This document shows, in pieces, positions 46,198 to 54,953 of a stretch of DNA of 64,000 nt; position 1 is the first letter of the stretch, and each line of letters opens with the position of its first letter. A model generated the notes under the pieces. The model saw only the letters and a list, made by a program, of their open reading frames with translations. It was not told where the DNA came from and did not search any database. A program made the translations under genes and the position numbers. Origin of the DNA: Allopusillimonas soli (GTDB taxonomy: Bacteria; Pseudomonadota; Gammaproteobacteria; Burkholderiales; Burkholderiaceae_B); assembly GCF_004153445.1 (NCBI RefSeq), contig NZ_SDQC01000001.1:806001-870000 (forward strand). Reading direction: 5' to 3'.

Positions 46198-47187
46198 TCA
46201 ATCGCCGGGTATCAGGATGGTCGAACCGGTAGTCTGGCGGGACTCCAGCAGGGCGTGGGCCCGCACGGCTTCGCGCAAAGGCATGCGATGGGAGATATTG
46301 GGTTTGATGGCGCCCTGCCGCATGGCATCGAACAGGTCGGTAGCAGCCGCCTCGAGCTTTTCGTGCGTGTCAAGGTAAGCGGTGATTCCCGGCCGGGTCA
46401 CATACAGCGATTTCTTTTGCAGGGCGGACAGGCTCACACCCTGAACAGGTCCCGACGCGCTGCCGAAGTTGACCATCAGGCCGCGCGGCTGCAGGCAGGC
46501 GAGTGAAGCTTCCCAGGTGGCCTGACCGACACCGTCGTATACCACCGGCACGCCCTGCCCATCGGTAAGATCCATGACGCGCTCAACGACGTCTTCACGG
46601 GAATAGTCTATGGTCTCCCACGCGCCGTTCTCCCGCGCCAGTGCCGCCTTTTCAGGGCTGGACGCGGTGCCGATGAGTTTGACGCCAAGATGGCGCGCCC
46701 ATTGGCAGGCGATCTGCCCAACACCTCCCGCCGCGGCATGAAAAAGAATGGTCTCTCCCGGCTGAACCCGATAAGTCTGGCGCAGCAGATATTGCGAGGT
46801 CAGGCCTTTCATCATGACTGCAGCGGCTTCCTCGAAACCGATGGCATCCGGCAGCTTCACCAGCGCGGCCGCGGAAAGCGTACGCCGACGCGCGTAGGCG
46901 CCCACCGCGCTCATGGCATAGGCGACACGATCTCCGGGCATTAGAAAATCCACGCCTGGGCCCACGGCCTGCACCGTGCCAGCGCCCTCGACGCCTATGC
47001 CGTGCGGCAGCCTGCCCGGATACAAACCGCTGCGATGGTAGACATCGATAAAATTCACGCCCATGGCATGATTGACTATGGTGACCTCGCCTTTTGCAGG
47101 TTCGGGCACATCCACTTCCCGCCATTGCATGACACCGGCCGCGCCATGCTCGGTCACGATGATGGCTTCGCTCCGCTCTCTCGCCAT
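46198..47187 (-). CDS. Zinc-free quinone oxidoreductase (MDR family)
   Basis: A 329-residue medium-chain reductase of the quinone oxidoreductase branch. It has the NADPH site AAAGGVGQIACQWARHLGVKLIG, the family VNFIDVYHRSGLYPG and PYGIGVEGAGTVQAVGPGV-like start segment, and no zinc-binding cysteines. These enzymes reduce quinones or enones with NADPH. It is last of four minus-strand genes that start with two acyl-CoA dehydrogenases; the hydroxyacid oxidase lies 57 bases upstream. It may reduce an enoyl product of this pathway. Confidence 0.93.
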   Translation of the reverse strand: MARERSEAIIVTEHGAAGVMQWREVDVPEPAKGEVTIVNHAMGVNFIDVYHRSGLYPGRLPHGIGVEGAGTVQAVGPGVDFLMPGDRVAYAMSAVGAYARRRTLSAAALVKLPDAIGFEEAAAVMMKGLTSQYLLRQTYRVQPGETILFHAAAGGVGQIACQWARHLGVKLIGTASSPEKAALARENGAWETIDYSREDVVERVMDLTDGQGVPVVYDGVGQATWEASLACLQPRGLMVNFGSASGPVQGVSLSALQKKSLYVTRPGITAYLDTHEKLEAAATDLFDAMRQGAIKPNISHRMPLREAVRAHALLESRQTTGSTILIPGD

Positions 47188-47244
47188 TTATCCACTCCCT
47201 TGTTTCGATGCCGCTTTGCACACACAGGCAGCGGCGACCCCGTA

Positions 47245-48432
47245 TCAATCGAGCCTTTTGCCGACGAACCGTCCAAGCTGTATTGGGTCCAGATAATCCG
47301 CATTCAAGTTTTCAATTTGCCCACATCCCAGCAAGGCCAGATTGCGATCGATCTCGGCATGCAGAATATCCAGCACCTTGCCAGCCCCCGCCTCGCCCGC
47401 CACGGCGGCGCCATACAATGCCGGACGTCCAATGAACACCATATTCGCCCCGAGGGCGACAGCTTTCAGGACGTCGGTTCCACGACGAATACCGCCATCC
47501 AGCATGACGGCAAAGTCATCCGGAACGCTGTCCCGGATGGCGGGCAGCGCCGTAAGCGGCGCCATGGCGCCGTCCAGTTGGCGTCCTCCGTGATTGGAGA
47601 CGATGATGCCGTCCATGCCGCAGCGCACCGCCATCTGCGCATCCCGCGGATGCACAATGCCCTTGACCACCAACTTGCCCTGCCAATGATCGCGCAGCCA
47701 CCGCATATGCTCCCAGGTGAGCAAATCCCTGCCCCCGCGAAAGCCATGTGCGGGCTCCGCTGTGATGGCCGGCCCCGGCTCCTCATAGAGATTCATGAAG
47801 CGCGGGATGCCGTCCTTGAACAGGGTAGGAAAGAAAACCTCCATGGACCACCGTGGGTGGCGCAGCCCATCCAGGAGCAGGGACCCGCTGGGCCGGAACG
47901 GAATCGTGAAGCCATTGCGCTGATTGTTTTCACGGTTTGCCGCCACCGGCGTATCGCTGGTCACCACAAGCACCTCGATGCCAGCCCGCTTGAGTCGCTC
48001 GATGATGCGCTGCAGCCTCTGCGTATCCCCCGGAAAATAACCCTGATACCAAGCCCCACCCGGGTCGGCCTGGATCTCCTCAAGCGCAACGCATGAGGCG
48101 CCGCTAATCACATACGGCAGGCCGCGACTGCGTGCAGCCCGCGCCAGCGCCATGTCGCAGCGCCGGCGGCAGATGGCCGTCACGCCCATGGGTGCGATAC
48201 CCACCGGCGACGGATACGCCATGCCCCACAGCGAGACCGACTGGCTGCGTCCGGCGACACCCGCCAGCCCCCGCGGTCGCATGGGCAGCGCATCGAAGCA
48301 TGCGCGATTGGCCCTGACCGATAATCCATCCTCCGTGCCGCCCACGACATACTCAAAGACTGCATGCGGCAGCCTGCGCCGCGCGGCAGCCTCGAAGTCC
48401 GCGAGGGAAAGAAAGGCATCCAAGTTCCTCAT
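47245..48432 (-). CDS. FMN-dependent alpha-hydroxy acid oxidase/dehydrogenase
   Basis: A 395-residue TIM-barrel flavoprotein of the lactate/glycolate oxidase family. Active-site residues are Tyr in WYQGYFPGD (about 129-137), Lys257 in LVVKGIV, and the catalytic His281 and Arg284 in SNHGGRQLD. It oxidises an L-2-hydroxy acid to the 2-oxo acid, passing electrons to oxygen or a quinone. The start giving MRNLDAFLS has GGAG seven bases upstream; the frame extends much further up but only as antisense to the acyl-CoA dehydrogenase. It follows the two acyl-CoA dehydrogenase genes, so it may act on a hydroxy acid made in the same pathway. Confidence 0.93.
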   Translation of the reverse strand: MRNLDAFLSLADFEAAARRRLPHAVFEYVVGGTEDGLSVRANRACFDALPMRPRGLAGVAGRSQSVSLWGMAYPSPVGIAPMGVTAICRRRCDMALARAARSRGLPYVISGASCVALEEIQADPGGAWYQGYFPGDTQRLQRIIERLKRAGIEVLVVTSDTPVAANRENNQRNGFTIPFRPSGSLLLDGLRHPRWSMEVFFPTLFKDGIPRFMNLYEEPGPAITAEPAHGFRGGRDLLTWEHMRWLRDHWQGKLVVKGIVHPRDAQMAVRCGMDGIIVSNHGGRQLDGAMAPLTALPAIRDSVPDDFAVMLDGGIRRGTDVLKAVALGANMVFIGRPALYGAAVAGEAGAGKVLDILHAEIDRNLALLGCGQIENLNADYLDPIQLGRFVGKRLD

Positions 48433-48452
48433 CGGCTGACTCCACGCATCAT

Positions 48453-49469
48453 TCAGCAATCCCGCGCAGCGGGAAACAGGGCTGAGCACAGAAAAGACAG
48501 CGCTGACGTTTCGGACGCGAGCAAGGCCTCGCCGACTTGATGGTCCCAGTGGGCCTCGGCACCGCCCGAAAGGCGCCATTCCCGCAAGCGGCGCGTGTAA
48601 AGCTGCAGATCGTATTCTTCGGTAATGCCGATGGCGCCATGGACCGCATGGCTTATATCCGCCACGATCGCCGCGGCTTCGCTGGCTCGGCCTTTGCCGA
48701 CAGCCGCCAGCAGGGGCTGAGGTATCCAGTCCGATGACTGGCAGGCCATGCCGGCTGCGATGCGCGCCACGAGCGCGCGCTCTGCCATCACAGCAAGCTG
48801 GCTCTGAATCGCCTGGAATTTTCCAATGGGTTTGCCAAACTGTGTACGCTGGTCCGCGTAGTCCAGCGTCATGCTGACCACGCGATCCGTTGCGCCCGCA
48901 ATCAGCGCGGCATGGGCCGCTGCCGATACCGCGGCAATATCGGCCTGCGCCGGCCCTGAAATAATGCTTTCCAGCGGCAGTGCGTTCCACACCAGCAAGT
49001 GGCGAATGCCGCCGCGGGCGGTTGCACCCTCGCGCGTTGCCGCGGCAACAGGCAGCAGCACCGACCGGTCTTCCATAGTGGTCAATACCCAGTCCGCGCT
49101 GGCGCCGTAGGGTACAAGGGCACTGAACGTCGCCGCCTCCCAGAGCAGGCCGTCCGAAGGCAACAGCGTAATGGGCCCTTCAGGAATGTCCTGACCTGCG
49201 CTGGCGAGGCACGCGCGCGCCAACACGGTGTGGGCAAAGGGCAAGGGCAAGGCGTGCCGTCCCGCCGACATGAACAGCGGGAATGCGTCGGCCAGCCCCA
49301 GACCCGCGCCGCCGCGCTCTTCCGGAACCAGCACATCCAGAAATCCGGACGCCTCTATCGGCGCCCACAAGGCAGCTGGGTCTCCGCCCTCCTCCACCGT
49401 ACGCACAGCGGCGGGGGAGGAGACTTGCGCCAGCAGGCGTTCAAAAGAATCAGCAAGCAGGTTTTCCAT
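48453..49469 (-). CDS. Acyl-CoA dehydrogenase, short subunit
   Basis: A 338-residue acyl-CoA-dehydrogenase-fold protein, shorter than the usual 380-400. The C-terminal helical half is recognisable (DYADQRTQFGKPIGKFQAIQSQLAVMAERALVARIAAGMA, HGAIGITEEYDLQLYTRRLREW), but the N-terminal FAD loop ALTEPxxGSD is reduced. The start giving MENLLADS has GAGG nine bases upstream. It lies 11 bases after the longer acyl-CoA dehydrogenase gene. Adjacent long and short genes are the mark of heteromeric (alpha2beta2) acyl-CoA dehydrogenases known from sterol and bile acid side-chain degradation. Confidence 0.9.
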   Translation of the reverse strand: MENLLADSFERLLAQVSSPAAVRTVEEGGDPAALWAPIEASGFLDVLVPEERGGAGLGLADAFPLFMSAGRHALPLPFAHTVLARACLASAGQDIPEGPITLLPSDGLLWEAATFSALVPYGASADWVLTTMEDRSVLLPVAAATREGATARGGIRHLLVWNALPLESIISGPAQADIAAVSAAAHAALIAGATDRVVSMTLDYADQRTQFGKPIGKFQAIQSQLAVMAERALVARIAAGMACQSSDWIPQPLLAAVGKGRASEAAAIVADISHAVHGAIGITEEYDLQLYTRRLREWRLSGGAEAHWDHQVGEALLASETSALSFLCSALFPAARDC

Positions 49470-49480
49470 GTATCCGTTCC

Positions 49481-50632
49481 TCAACGCAGGCCGAGACCGC
49501 GGGCAATGATGCCGCGCAGAATCTCACGTGTGCCGCCGCGCAGCGAAAATGACGGCGCAAGCTGCTCCAGGTAAGCCAGCGTGCGCATCAGCGTGATGTC
49601 CCGGCAGGCGTGGGGGTCATTGGCGACGGCATCGCCAATCAAACGCGGTATTGCCTGCTCGATTTCCGTGCCCAGGTCCTTGACCAGGGTTGCCTGCATG
49701 GCCGGGCTCTCTCCCCTTGCCAACTGGCCGGCCAGGGAAATGGACAAAGCCCGCAGCACCGCCAGTGAGGATACGATGCGGCCCAGCGTAACGCTGGACA
49801 ATGCGCCGGCTTCGCCGCGTCGGCGGCAGTAGCGCAGCCATGATTCCACCAGCACCATGCTCGAATACAGCCGCTCGGGGCCGCTGCGCTCAAAGGCGAG
49901 CTCCGCATTGACCTGAGCCCAGCCATCGCCTTCCTCGCCGACAAGCGCGTCCGGGCTCAACTGCACATTCTCGAAAAAAACTTCCGAGAAATGCGCGTCG
50001 CCCGACAGGTCCCGAATCGGGCGGATATCAACGCCGGGCAGAGTCAGGTCCACGATGACTTGCGATAATCCCTTGTAGCGGTCCGCCGGCTCGCCCGAGG
50101 TCCTGACCAACGCGATCATAAAGTGAGACCGGGGCGCATTCGTTGTCCAGATCTTGCTGCCATTAAGCAGCCAGCCCTTGTCGTTGTGAACCGCCCGTGT
50201 GCGGATGCTGGCAAGATCGGAACCCGACCCCGGCTCGCTCATGCCTATACAGAAGAATGCCTCGGCGCGGCAAATACGCGGCAAATAGTAGGATTTCTGT
50301 TGTTCCGTTCCGTACTTCAGTATGAGAGGTCCGCTTTGCCGGTCGGCAATCCAATGCGCCGACACCGGCGCGCCGGCCCCCAGCAGTTCCTCGGAAATGA
50401 CGTACCGCGCGAAAGCGCCCTTTTCCGCGCCGCCGTAATGCCTTGGCAAAGACAGGCCCAGCCAGCCCCTGTCCGCAAGCTTGCGGCTGAATGCCGCATC
50501 GAAGCCCAACCATGATCGAGCGCGCACGTCGTCAGGTATATCCTTCAGTGTTTCATCAAGAAACCTGCGCACTTCCGTCCGCAGCGCCTCGTCTTCTTCG
50601 GGTATCCAGGTCAGGGGCAGGGTGTCCAGCAT
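49481..50632 (-). CDS. Acyl-CoA dehydrogenase, long subunit
   Basis: A 383-residue acyl-CoA dehydrogenase. The FAD site CIGMSEPGSGSDLASIRTRA is intact and the C-terminal segment reads SLRGGTREILRGIIARGLGLR, where the usual Tyr-Glu-Gly-Thr has Gly in place of the Glu, so the catalytic base must come from elsewhere or from the partner subunit. The start giving MLDTLPLTW is preferred to a longer form. It is first in a minus-strand operon with the short subunit, the hydroxyacid oxidase and the quinone oxidoreductase. A 17-base motif shared with the TRAP operon promoter lies 102 bases upstream. Confidence 0.92.
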   Translation of the reverse strand: MLDTLPLTWIPEEDEALRTEVRRFLDETLKDIPDDVRARSWLGFDAAFSRKLADRGWLGLSLPRHYGGAEKGAFARYVISEELLGAGAPVSAHWIADRQSGPLILKYGTEQQKSYYLPRICRAEAFFCIGMSEPGSGSDLASIRTRAVHNDKGWLLNGSKIWTTNAPRSHFMIALVRTSGEPADRYKGLSQVIVDLTLPGVDIRPIRDLSGDAHFSEVFFENVQLSPDALVGEEGDGWAQVNAELAFERSGPERLYSSMVLVESWLRYCRRRGEAGALSSVTLGRIVSSLAVLRALSISLAGQLARGESPAMQATLVKDLGTEIEQAIPRLIGDAVANDPHACRDITLMRTLAYLEQLAPSFSLRGGTREILRGIIARGLGLR

Positions 50633-50733
50633 GATGGCGGCTTTCGCGCCGCGCACCGGCCGCTTGCGCAACATTGCGTGCGGCCCGCGCGTCGCTTGAT
50701 TAAAGGCTTTACTATCGCTGCATGAGGCTTTAG

Positions 50734-50750
50734 CTGTCTAATATTATTTT
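50734..50750 (-). promoter_or_regulatory. Shared promoter motif, copy 1 (acyl-CoA dehydrogenase operon)
   Basis: CTGTCTAATATTATTTT at 50734-50750 in the divergent gap between the acyl-CoA dehydrogenase operon (minus) and the enoyl-CoA hydratase (plus). An identical 17-base copy lies at 54837-54853 upstream of the TRAP operon, in the same orientation relative to the minus-strand genes. It contains the palindrome TAATATTA. It could be a binding site, or -35/UP sequence, for one shared regulator. The rest of the 314-base gap holds no gene. Confidence 0.5.
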
Positions 50751-50946
50751 TCTCGCGAACGATATGTTAACGGTATCGGCGAGGCGCCATAGCATTTGTG
50801 TATGGACGGGGCCGAAAAAAATATTGGCCATGCGACGGGTGTGCCGCTATGCTGGCCGCAGCATGCCTCGCCCCACAGGGCGACTGCCATCTCCAAATCC
50901 AACAGCGCGCGAGCGTTCAACGCCGCAACGCCAAGCCGAGGTATCC

Positions 50947-51741
50947 ATGAGCAGTATCTTGCAAACAGAACAGGACGATCACGGCATCGTCACCCTGACC
51001 CTGAATGATCCGGACACACGCAATGCCCTCACCGGCAATAGCATGGTGGACGACTTGCTGGCCGAACTCGAGCGCCTGCAACGCGATCCATCGGTACGTG
51101 TCCTGATCCTGACCGGTGCCGGCAAGGTGTTCTCGTCGGGCGGCAATATCAAGGAAATGGGACGCCAAATCGAACCCGACGTGAAAGTGGAAACGCTGCG
51201 TCACGCTTATCAGTTCGGCATCCAACGCCTGCCCTTGGCCTTGCAGAACATAGAGATCCCCACCATCGCCGCGGTCAATGGCCCCGCCATAGGTGCGGGA
51301 TGCGATCTGGCATGCATGTGTGATATCCGCATTGCCGCCGATACGGCCTTTTTTGCCGAAAGCTTCGTCAAGATGGGCCTGGTTGCCGGCGATGGCGGCG
51401 CGTGGCTGCTGCCGCGCGCAGTCGGGATGTCGCGCGCCGCGGAAATGACTTTTACCGGCGATGCCATCGATGCCCAGCAGGCATTGGCTTGGGGGCTGGT
51501 ATCGCGGGTCAGCCCGGCCGCACAACTGCGCGAGGACAGCCTGGCGCTGGCGCGCCGTATTGCCGTCAACCCGCCCGAGGCCGTCCGAATGAGCAAGCGC
51601 CTGCTGCGCGAGGCCCAGCTTGGCCGATTGGACACAGTCCTTGAAATGGCTGCCGGCTTTCAAGCCATTGCCCACAAGACACCGGGACACGCGCAGGCAG
51701 TGCACGATTTCCTGAACCGCCGCGCAAACAAGAAAAAATAG
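50947..51741 (+). CDS. Enoyl-CoA hydratase/isomerase family protein
   Basis: A 264-residue crotonase-fold protein. The oxyanion-hole segments are VFSSGGNIKEM and AIGAGCDLACMCDIRIA. The region FFAESFVKMGLVAGDGGAW is a common variant in which the Glu144 position is Phe, while AAEM retains the other Glu. The start is the ATG giving MSSILQTEQ; the open frame upstream is not family-like. It is divergent from the acyl-CoA dehydrogenase operon and converges on the TRAP operon. It probably hydrates the enoyl-CoA produced by the heteromeric dehydrogenase. Confidence 0.93.
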   Translation: MSSILQTEQDDHGIVTLTLNDPDTRNALTGNSMVDDLLAELERLQRDPSVRVLILTGAGKVFSSGGNIKEMGRQIEPDVKVETLRHAYQFGIQRLPLALQNIEIPTIAAVNGPAIGAGCDLACMCDIRIAADTAFFAESFVKMGLVAGDGGAWLLPRAVGMSRAAEMTFTGDAIDAQQALAWGLVSRVSPAAQLREDSLALARRIAVNPPEAVRMSKRLLREAQLGRLDTVLEMAAGFQAIAHKTPGHAQAVHDFLNRRANKKK

Positions 51742-51776
51742 GGATCACCGCCCGACTGCTTCCCGCCTCATCTTCG

Positions 51777-53087
51777 CTACTTCACATACTGGGGCAGAAA
51801 GAGCGCAATCTGCGGCCACCACACCAGTATGGCGATCAACACGATATCCGAGGCGATAAACCAGGTGACGCCACCGAATATCTTGGAAAGAGGCACCTTG
51901 TTGCCCAATATCTCCTTGATCACAAAGACATTCAGTCCCACCGGTGGCGTGATCAACCCCACTTCCAGGAATTTGACCAGCAGGATGCCGAACCAGACCA
52001 GATTGGCGCCCTGGTTCTCCAGGATGGGAAGGACGATGGGCAGAGTCAGCAGCATGCATCCCAACGGGTCGAGAAACATACCGAGGAATAGATAGAGCGC
52101 CGCTATACCTATCATCAGAACCAGCGGACTGACATGCATGGACGCAATATGCTGCGACAGGAAATCGGGCAGGCCCGTCATGGCCAGGAAGCGCGTCAGC
52201 AAGGCCGCGCCTATGGCAATGAAAAAGATGGAGGCCGTGCCCCTTATGGTTTCCACCGTGGCCTGCTTGATGACGCTCCACGTCAATGCGCGCTTTAGCA
52301 GAGCGATGATGCAGGACAGGAACGCGCCGACCGCGCCCGCTTCGGTCGGTGTGAATATGCCTGAAAAAAGGCCGCCGAACACGCCTATCACCAACAGCAT
52401 GAACGGCCATATTTCCAGCAGCGAACGCATCCGGACCGACATGGGTGGCGTCTGCGCCAGCCTGGGCGCAATCGACGGCGTGATGGTCACGCGCGTAGCA
52501 ATCACAATGGAATAGAAGATGGCCGTGAGAATCCCCGGGATCACACCCGCAATGAACAGTTGCCCTATGGAGACCTCCGCAAAGACGCCATAGACAATCA
52601 TGATGATGCTGGGCGGAATCATGGACCCGATGGTGCCCGCCGCGGCAACAATTCCGGCGGAGAAACCAGGGTTGTAGCCCAGCCTCATCATTTCAGGAAC
52701 CGCGATGCGCCCCATGGCCGCCGCCGCGGCCATGCTCGAGCCCGTCACGGCGGCAAAGCCCGCCGCACCCGACACCGATGCGATGCCCAGGCCACCCGGC
52801 AGGCGGCCAAGCCATAGCTGCGCCGTTCGGAAAAGCGCTTCGGTGATACGGGAGTAATACGCCACATAGCCCATGAGCAGAAACATGGGAATGGAGCTGA
52901 GTGTCCAGTGAGCCGTGAACTCGTAGGGAACCTGGGAGAGCGTGCCCCATGCCGCCCGCGGACCCGCAAACAGCCAGATGCCGCCGAAGGCCACGCCGCC
53001 CAAGGCGACACCGACGGGTATGCGCAGCGCCAGCAGAACAATGACGACGACAAGGGATGCCAGCCCGAGGGAAATACCATCCATCAT
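51777..53087 (-). CDS. TRAP transporter large permease (DctM)
   Basis: A 436-residue TRAP large membrane subunit with about eleven or twelve hydrophobic segments. Family signatures are GSSMAAAAAMGRIAVPEMMRLGYNPGFSAGIVAAAGTIGSMIPPSIIMIVYG and, near the end, LLVKFLEVGLITPPVGLNVFVI. It is the sodium-driven transport core that takes up organic acids together with the small permease and the binding protein. The ATGA at 53084-53087 overlaps the DctQ stop. Located between an enoyl-CoA hydratase and a LacI regulator, its ligand is probably a carboxylate feeding the neighbouring CoA pathway. Confidence 0.96.
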   Translation of the reverse strand: MMDGISLGLASLVVVIVLLALRIPVGVALGGVAFGGIWLFAGPRAAWGTLSQVPYEFTAHWTLSSIPMFLLMGYVAYYSRITEALFRTAQLWLGRLPGGLGIASVSGAAGFAAVTGSSMAAAAAMGRIAVPEMMRLGYNPGFSAGIVAAAGTIGSMIPPSIIMIVYGVFAEVSIGQLFIAGVIPGILTAIFYSIVIATRVTITPSIAPRLAQTPPMSVRMRSLLEIWPFMLLVIGVFGGLFSGIFTPTEAGAVGAFLSCIIALLKRALTWSVIKQATVETIRGTASIFFIAIGAALLTRFLAMTGLPDFLSQHIASMHVSPLVLMIGIAALYLFLGMFLDPLGCMLLTLPIVLPILENQGANLVWFGILLVKFLEVGLITPPVGLNVFVIKEILGNKVPLSKIFGGVTWFIASDIVLIAILVWWPQIALFLPQYVK

Positions 53088-53620
53088 GTCATCCCCTCTT
53101 CACGCACGCTCTCCAGCAAATCTTCCTCGCCTTCGCTTTCGATGCCGTGGCGCACGACATTCACGGCCTTGGCCAGCAGTACAAGCGCAAGCAGGGCGAA
53201 GCCCACGACCGGCAGGAAGCGGGTCGGCCATATCGACACAATGATGTCGCTGCCGGCGTACGTGCCCGTGCGCATGGCCCGGACGGCAGGCTTCCATGCC
53301 GCATAGCCCGCGCATGCGCAGTAGGCCGCGCTCGCCAATAGCGCCATAGGCAGCACTACCGTGCGCAAGCGGCGGGACATCTTTCCATAGACCAGCTCGA
53401 CATGGACGAGGCTAGCGCCCTTGCGCTCCAGGGCAGCCAGGGGAAGAAAAGCCACCGCGGTCATGTAGTAGTAGGACACCATCTCCATGGTGAGCGGCAC
53501 GGGGTGGTTGAACACATACTTGCTGATGACATCAATGCTGACATGCAGCATCATGGCGACCAGGCATGCGCCGCCAACGAATATCATCCAGCGCTCAATG
53601 CGTCGGATAAGACTGTACAT
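53084..53620 (-). CDS. TRAP transporter small permease (DctQ)
   Basis: A 178-residue DctQ-type membrane protein with four predicted helices. It starts MYSLIRRIERWMIFVGGACLVAMMLHVSIDVISKYVFNHPVPLTMEMVSYYYM, a standard DctQ N terminus. It stabilises the large permease and docks the binding protein. Its stop overlaps the DctM start by 4 bases and it follows the binding protein gene by 24 bases, so the three are one operon. Confidence 0.94.
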   Translation of the reverse strand: MYSLIRRIERWMIFVGGACLVAMMLHVSIDVISKYVFNHPVPLTMEMVSYYYMTAVAFLPLAALERKGASLVHVELVYGKMSRRLRTVVLPMALLASAAYCACAGYAAWKPAVRAMRTGTYAGSDIIVSIWPTRFLPVVGFALLALVLLAKAVNVVRHGIESEGEEDLLESVREEGMT

Positions 53621-53644
53621 GGTGTCCTCTTTCCGGCTCAGCCG

Positions 53645-54775
53645 CTACATGCCGTAAGTAGATGGATCGATCTTGGCATAGATTTCCTTCTGCATGGCCT
53701 CGACCAGCTTGGCCTGGTCGCCGCCGGTCTCCTTCACGATGCCTTCCCACTTCTTGAGCAGTTCACGGTATTTGGCTATCCACTTCGGCGCATCGTCAAT
53801 GTGATAGCGCGTCTTGGCGATTTCCGCCACCTTCTTCAAATCGGCTTCCACAAACTCGCTGCGTTGCTGCAATAGCGCCTCGCTCGGCTCGACCAGACTG
53901 ACGCCATGTTCCTTGGCCTTGGCTTCCGCCGACTTGTCGCTATTCATGTAGGCGAAGGTCGTACCCATGGCGCCGACAGCCGAACCATCCAGCAGAATGC
54001 GCCGCTGCTCATCGGTCAGGTCCTGCCAGAACGCCTGGTTCATGGTAAAGAGCGACATGGCAGCGTAGGTGCCGAGCGGCAGCATGACATCGTACTTGGC
54101 TACGTCCCACAAGCTGTACGACTGCAGTGCCGATGGCGAGAACACCGCCACGTCCACGCCGCCTCGATCAAGCGCCTCGAACATCTCCGCCGCGGAAACA
54201 TTCACCGACGTGCCGCCGACATAGCTTGTCCAGCGATCCCAAAGCGTACCCGCCGACCGGAACTTCTTGCCCTTCAAATCATCCGGGCCATTGATCGGTT
54301 CCTTGGAAATCAGGGTGTACGGTGTCGTCGAATAGCCCGATGTGAATACCAGCCCCTTGTCCAGAAAGTCCTTGCGGCAGGGTTCGCAATCCAGCGCCAC
54401 CAGTTCGGCCACGGCGCCGGCCACCGCGGGCGGGTTGCTGGAGAGCATCGCCATATCGGATATCAGCTGGAAATAGGGAAATTCCGCCGGAAAGTAGGTG
54501 AGCGCAAGCACACCGATATCCGCAACCCCGTTTTCAACACCCGGCAGCGTGTCCTTGGCTCCCAGCAACGCGCCGCCACTCCAGAACTTGAAATCGATAT
54601 CGCCGTTCGAGGCCTTCTTGACGTAGTCCATGAAGGGCTCGTAGCCGCCCACCACACCGGGGTGCTTGGGCGGATGCCAGCTGCTGGCCTTGATGACGGT
54701 TTTGGAAAACGCGGCGCCCGCGGCCATGACGAAAATGCCCGCAACCAGCGTCTTGAGGATAGTCTGGCACCTCAT
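53645..54775 (-). CDS. TRAP transporter substrate-binding protein (DctP)
   Basis: A 376-residue periplasmic DctP-type receptor with a signal peptide (residues 1-24, ending AAFSK). Family marks are KASSWHPPKHPGVVGGYEPFMDYVKKAS, GVENGVADIGVLALTYFPAEFP and AEMFEALDRGGVDVAVFSP. The conserved ligand-anchoring Arg is expected in GKKFRSAG. It is first in the TRAP operon and lies 62 bases behind the shared 17-base motif. A neighbouring LacI regulator is divergent. The ligand is unknown; TRAP systems of this type take up carboxylates. Confidence 0.95.
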   Translation of the reverse strand: MRCQTILKTLVAGIFVMAAGAAFSKTVIKASSWHPPKHPGVVGGYEPFMDYVKKASNGDIDFKFWSGGALLGAKDTLPGVENGVADIGVLALTYFPAEFPYFQLISDMAMLSSNPPAVAGAVAELVALDCEPCRKDFLDKGLVFTSGYSTTPYTLISKEPINGPDDLKGKKFRSAGTLWDRWTSYVGGTSVNVSAAEMFEALDRGGVDVAVFSPSALQSYSLWDVAKYDVMLPLGTYAAMSLFTMNQAFWQDLTDEQRRILLDGSAVGAMGTTFAYMNSDKSAEAKAKEHGVSLVEPSEALLQQRSEFVEADLKKVAEIAKTRYHIDDAPKWIAKYRELLKKWEGIVKETGGDQAKLVEAMQKEIYAKIDPSTYGM

Positions 54776-54836
54776 GTGTCGCCTCCTGTGATATTTATAC
54801 TAGGGAAAACATAACACTATGTAATCGCATGCCGCC

Positions 54837-54853
54837 CTGTCTAATATTATTTT
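54837..54853 (-). promoter_or_regulatory. Shared promoter motif, copy 2 (TRAP operon)
   Basis: CTGTCTAATATTATTTT at 54837-54853, identical to 50734-50750. It lies 62 bases before the DctP start and about 100 bases before the divergent LacI gene. Its minus-strand form contains TTAGAC, a possible -35 box, with CATAGT 17 bases on as a -10. Beside it, at 54874-54881, is the palindrome TGATATCA, which suits a LacI-type operator. Confidence 0.5.
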
Positions 54854-54953
54854 CAGCCTGCCTGATATAGCTTTGATATCATTGGTATAAACCCTTCCGA
54901 CACGCCGGCGCGCCGCCAGCGGCGCAGCGAGACAGCAAAACCATCATTGGGCC

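Noticed and set aside
48433-48990. N-terminal extension of the hydroxyacid oxidase frame
   Set aside because: The extra 186 codons lie antisense-like within the short acyl-CoA dehydrogenase frame and contain no FMN-oxidase features; a good ribosome site is present at the shorter start.
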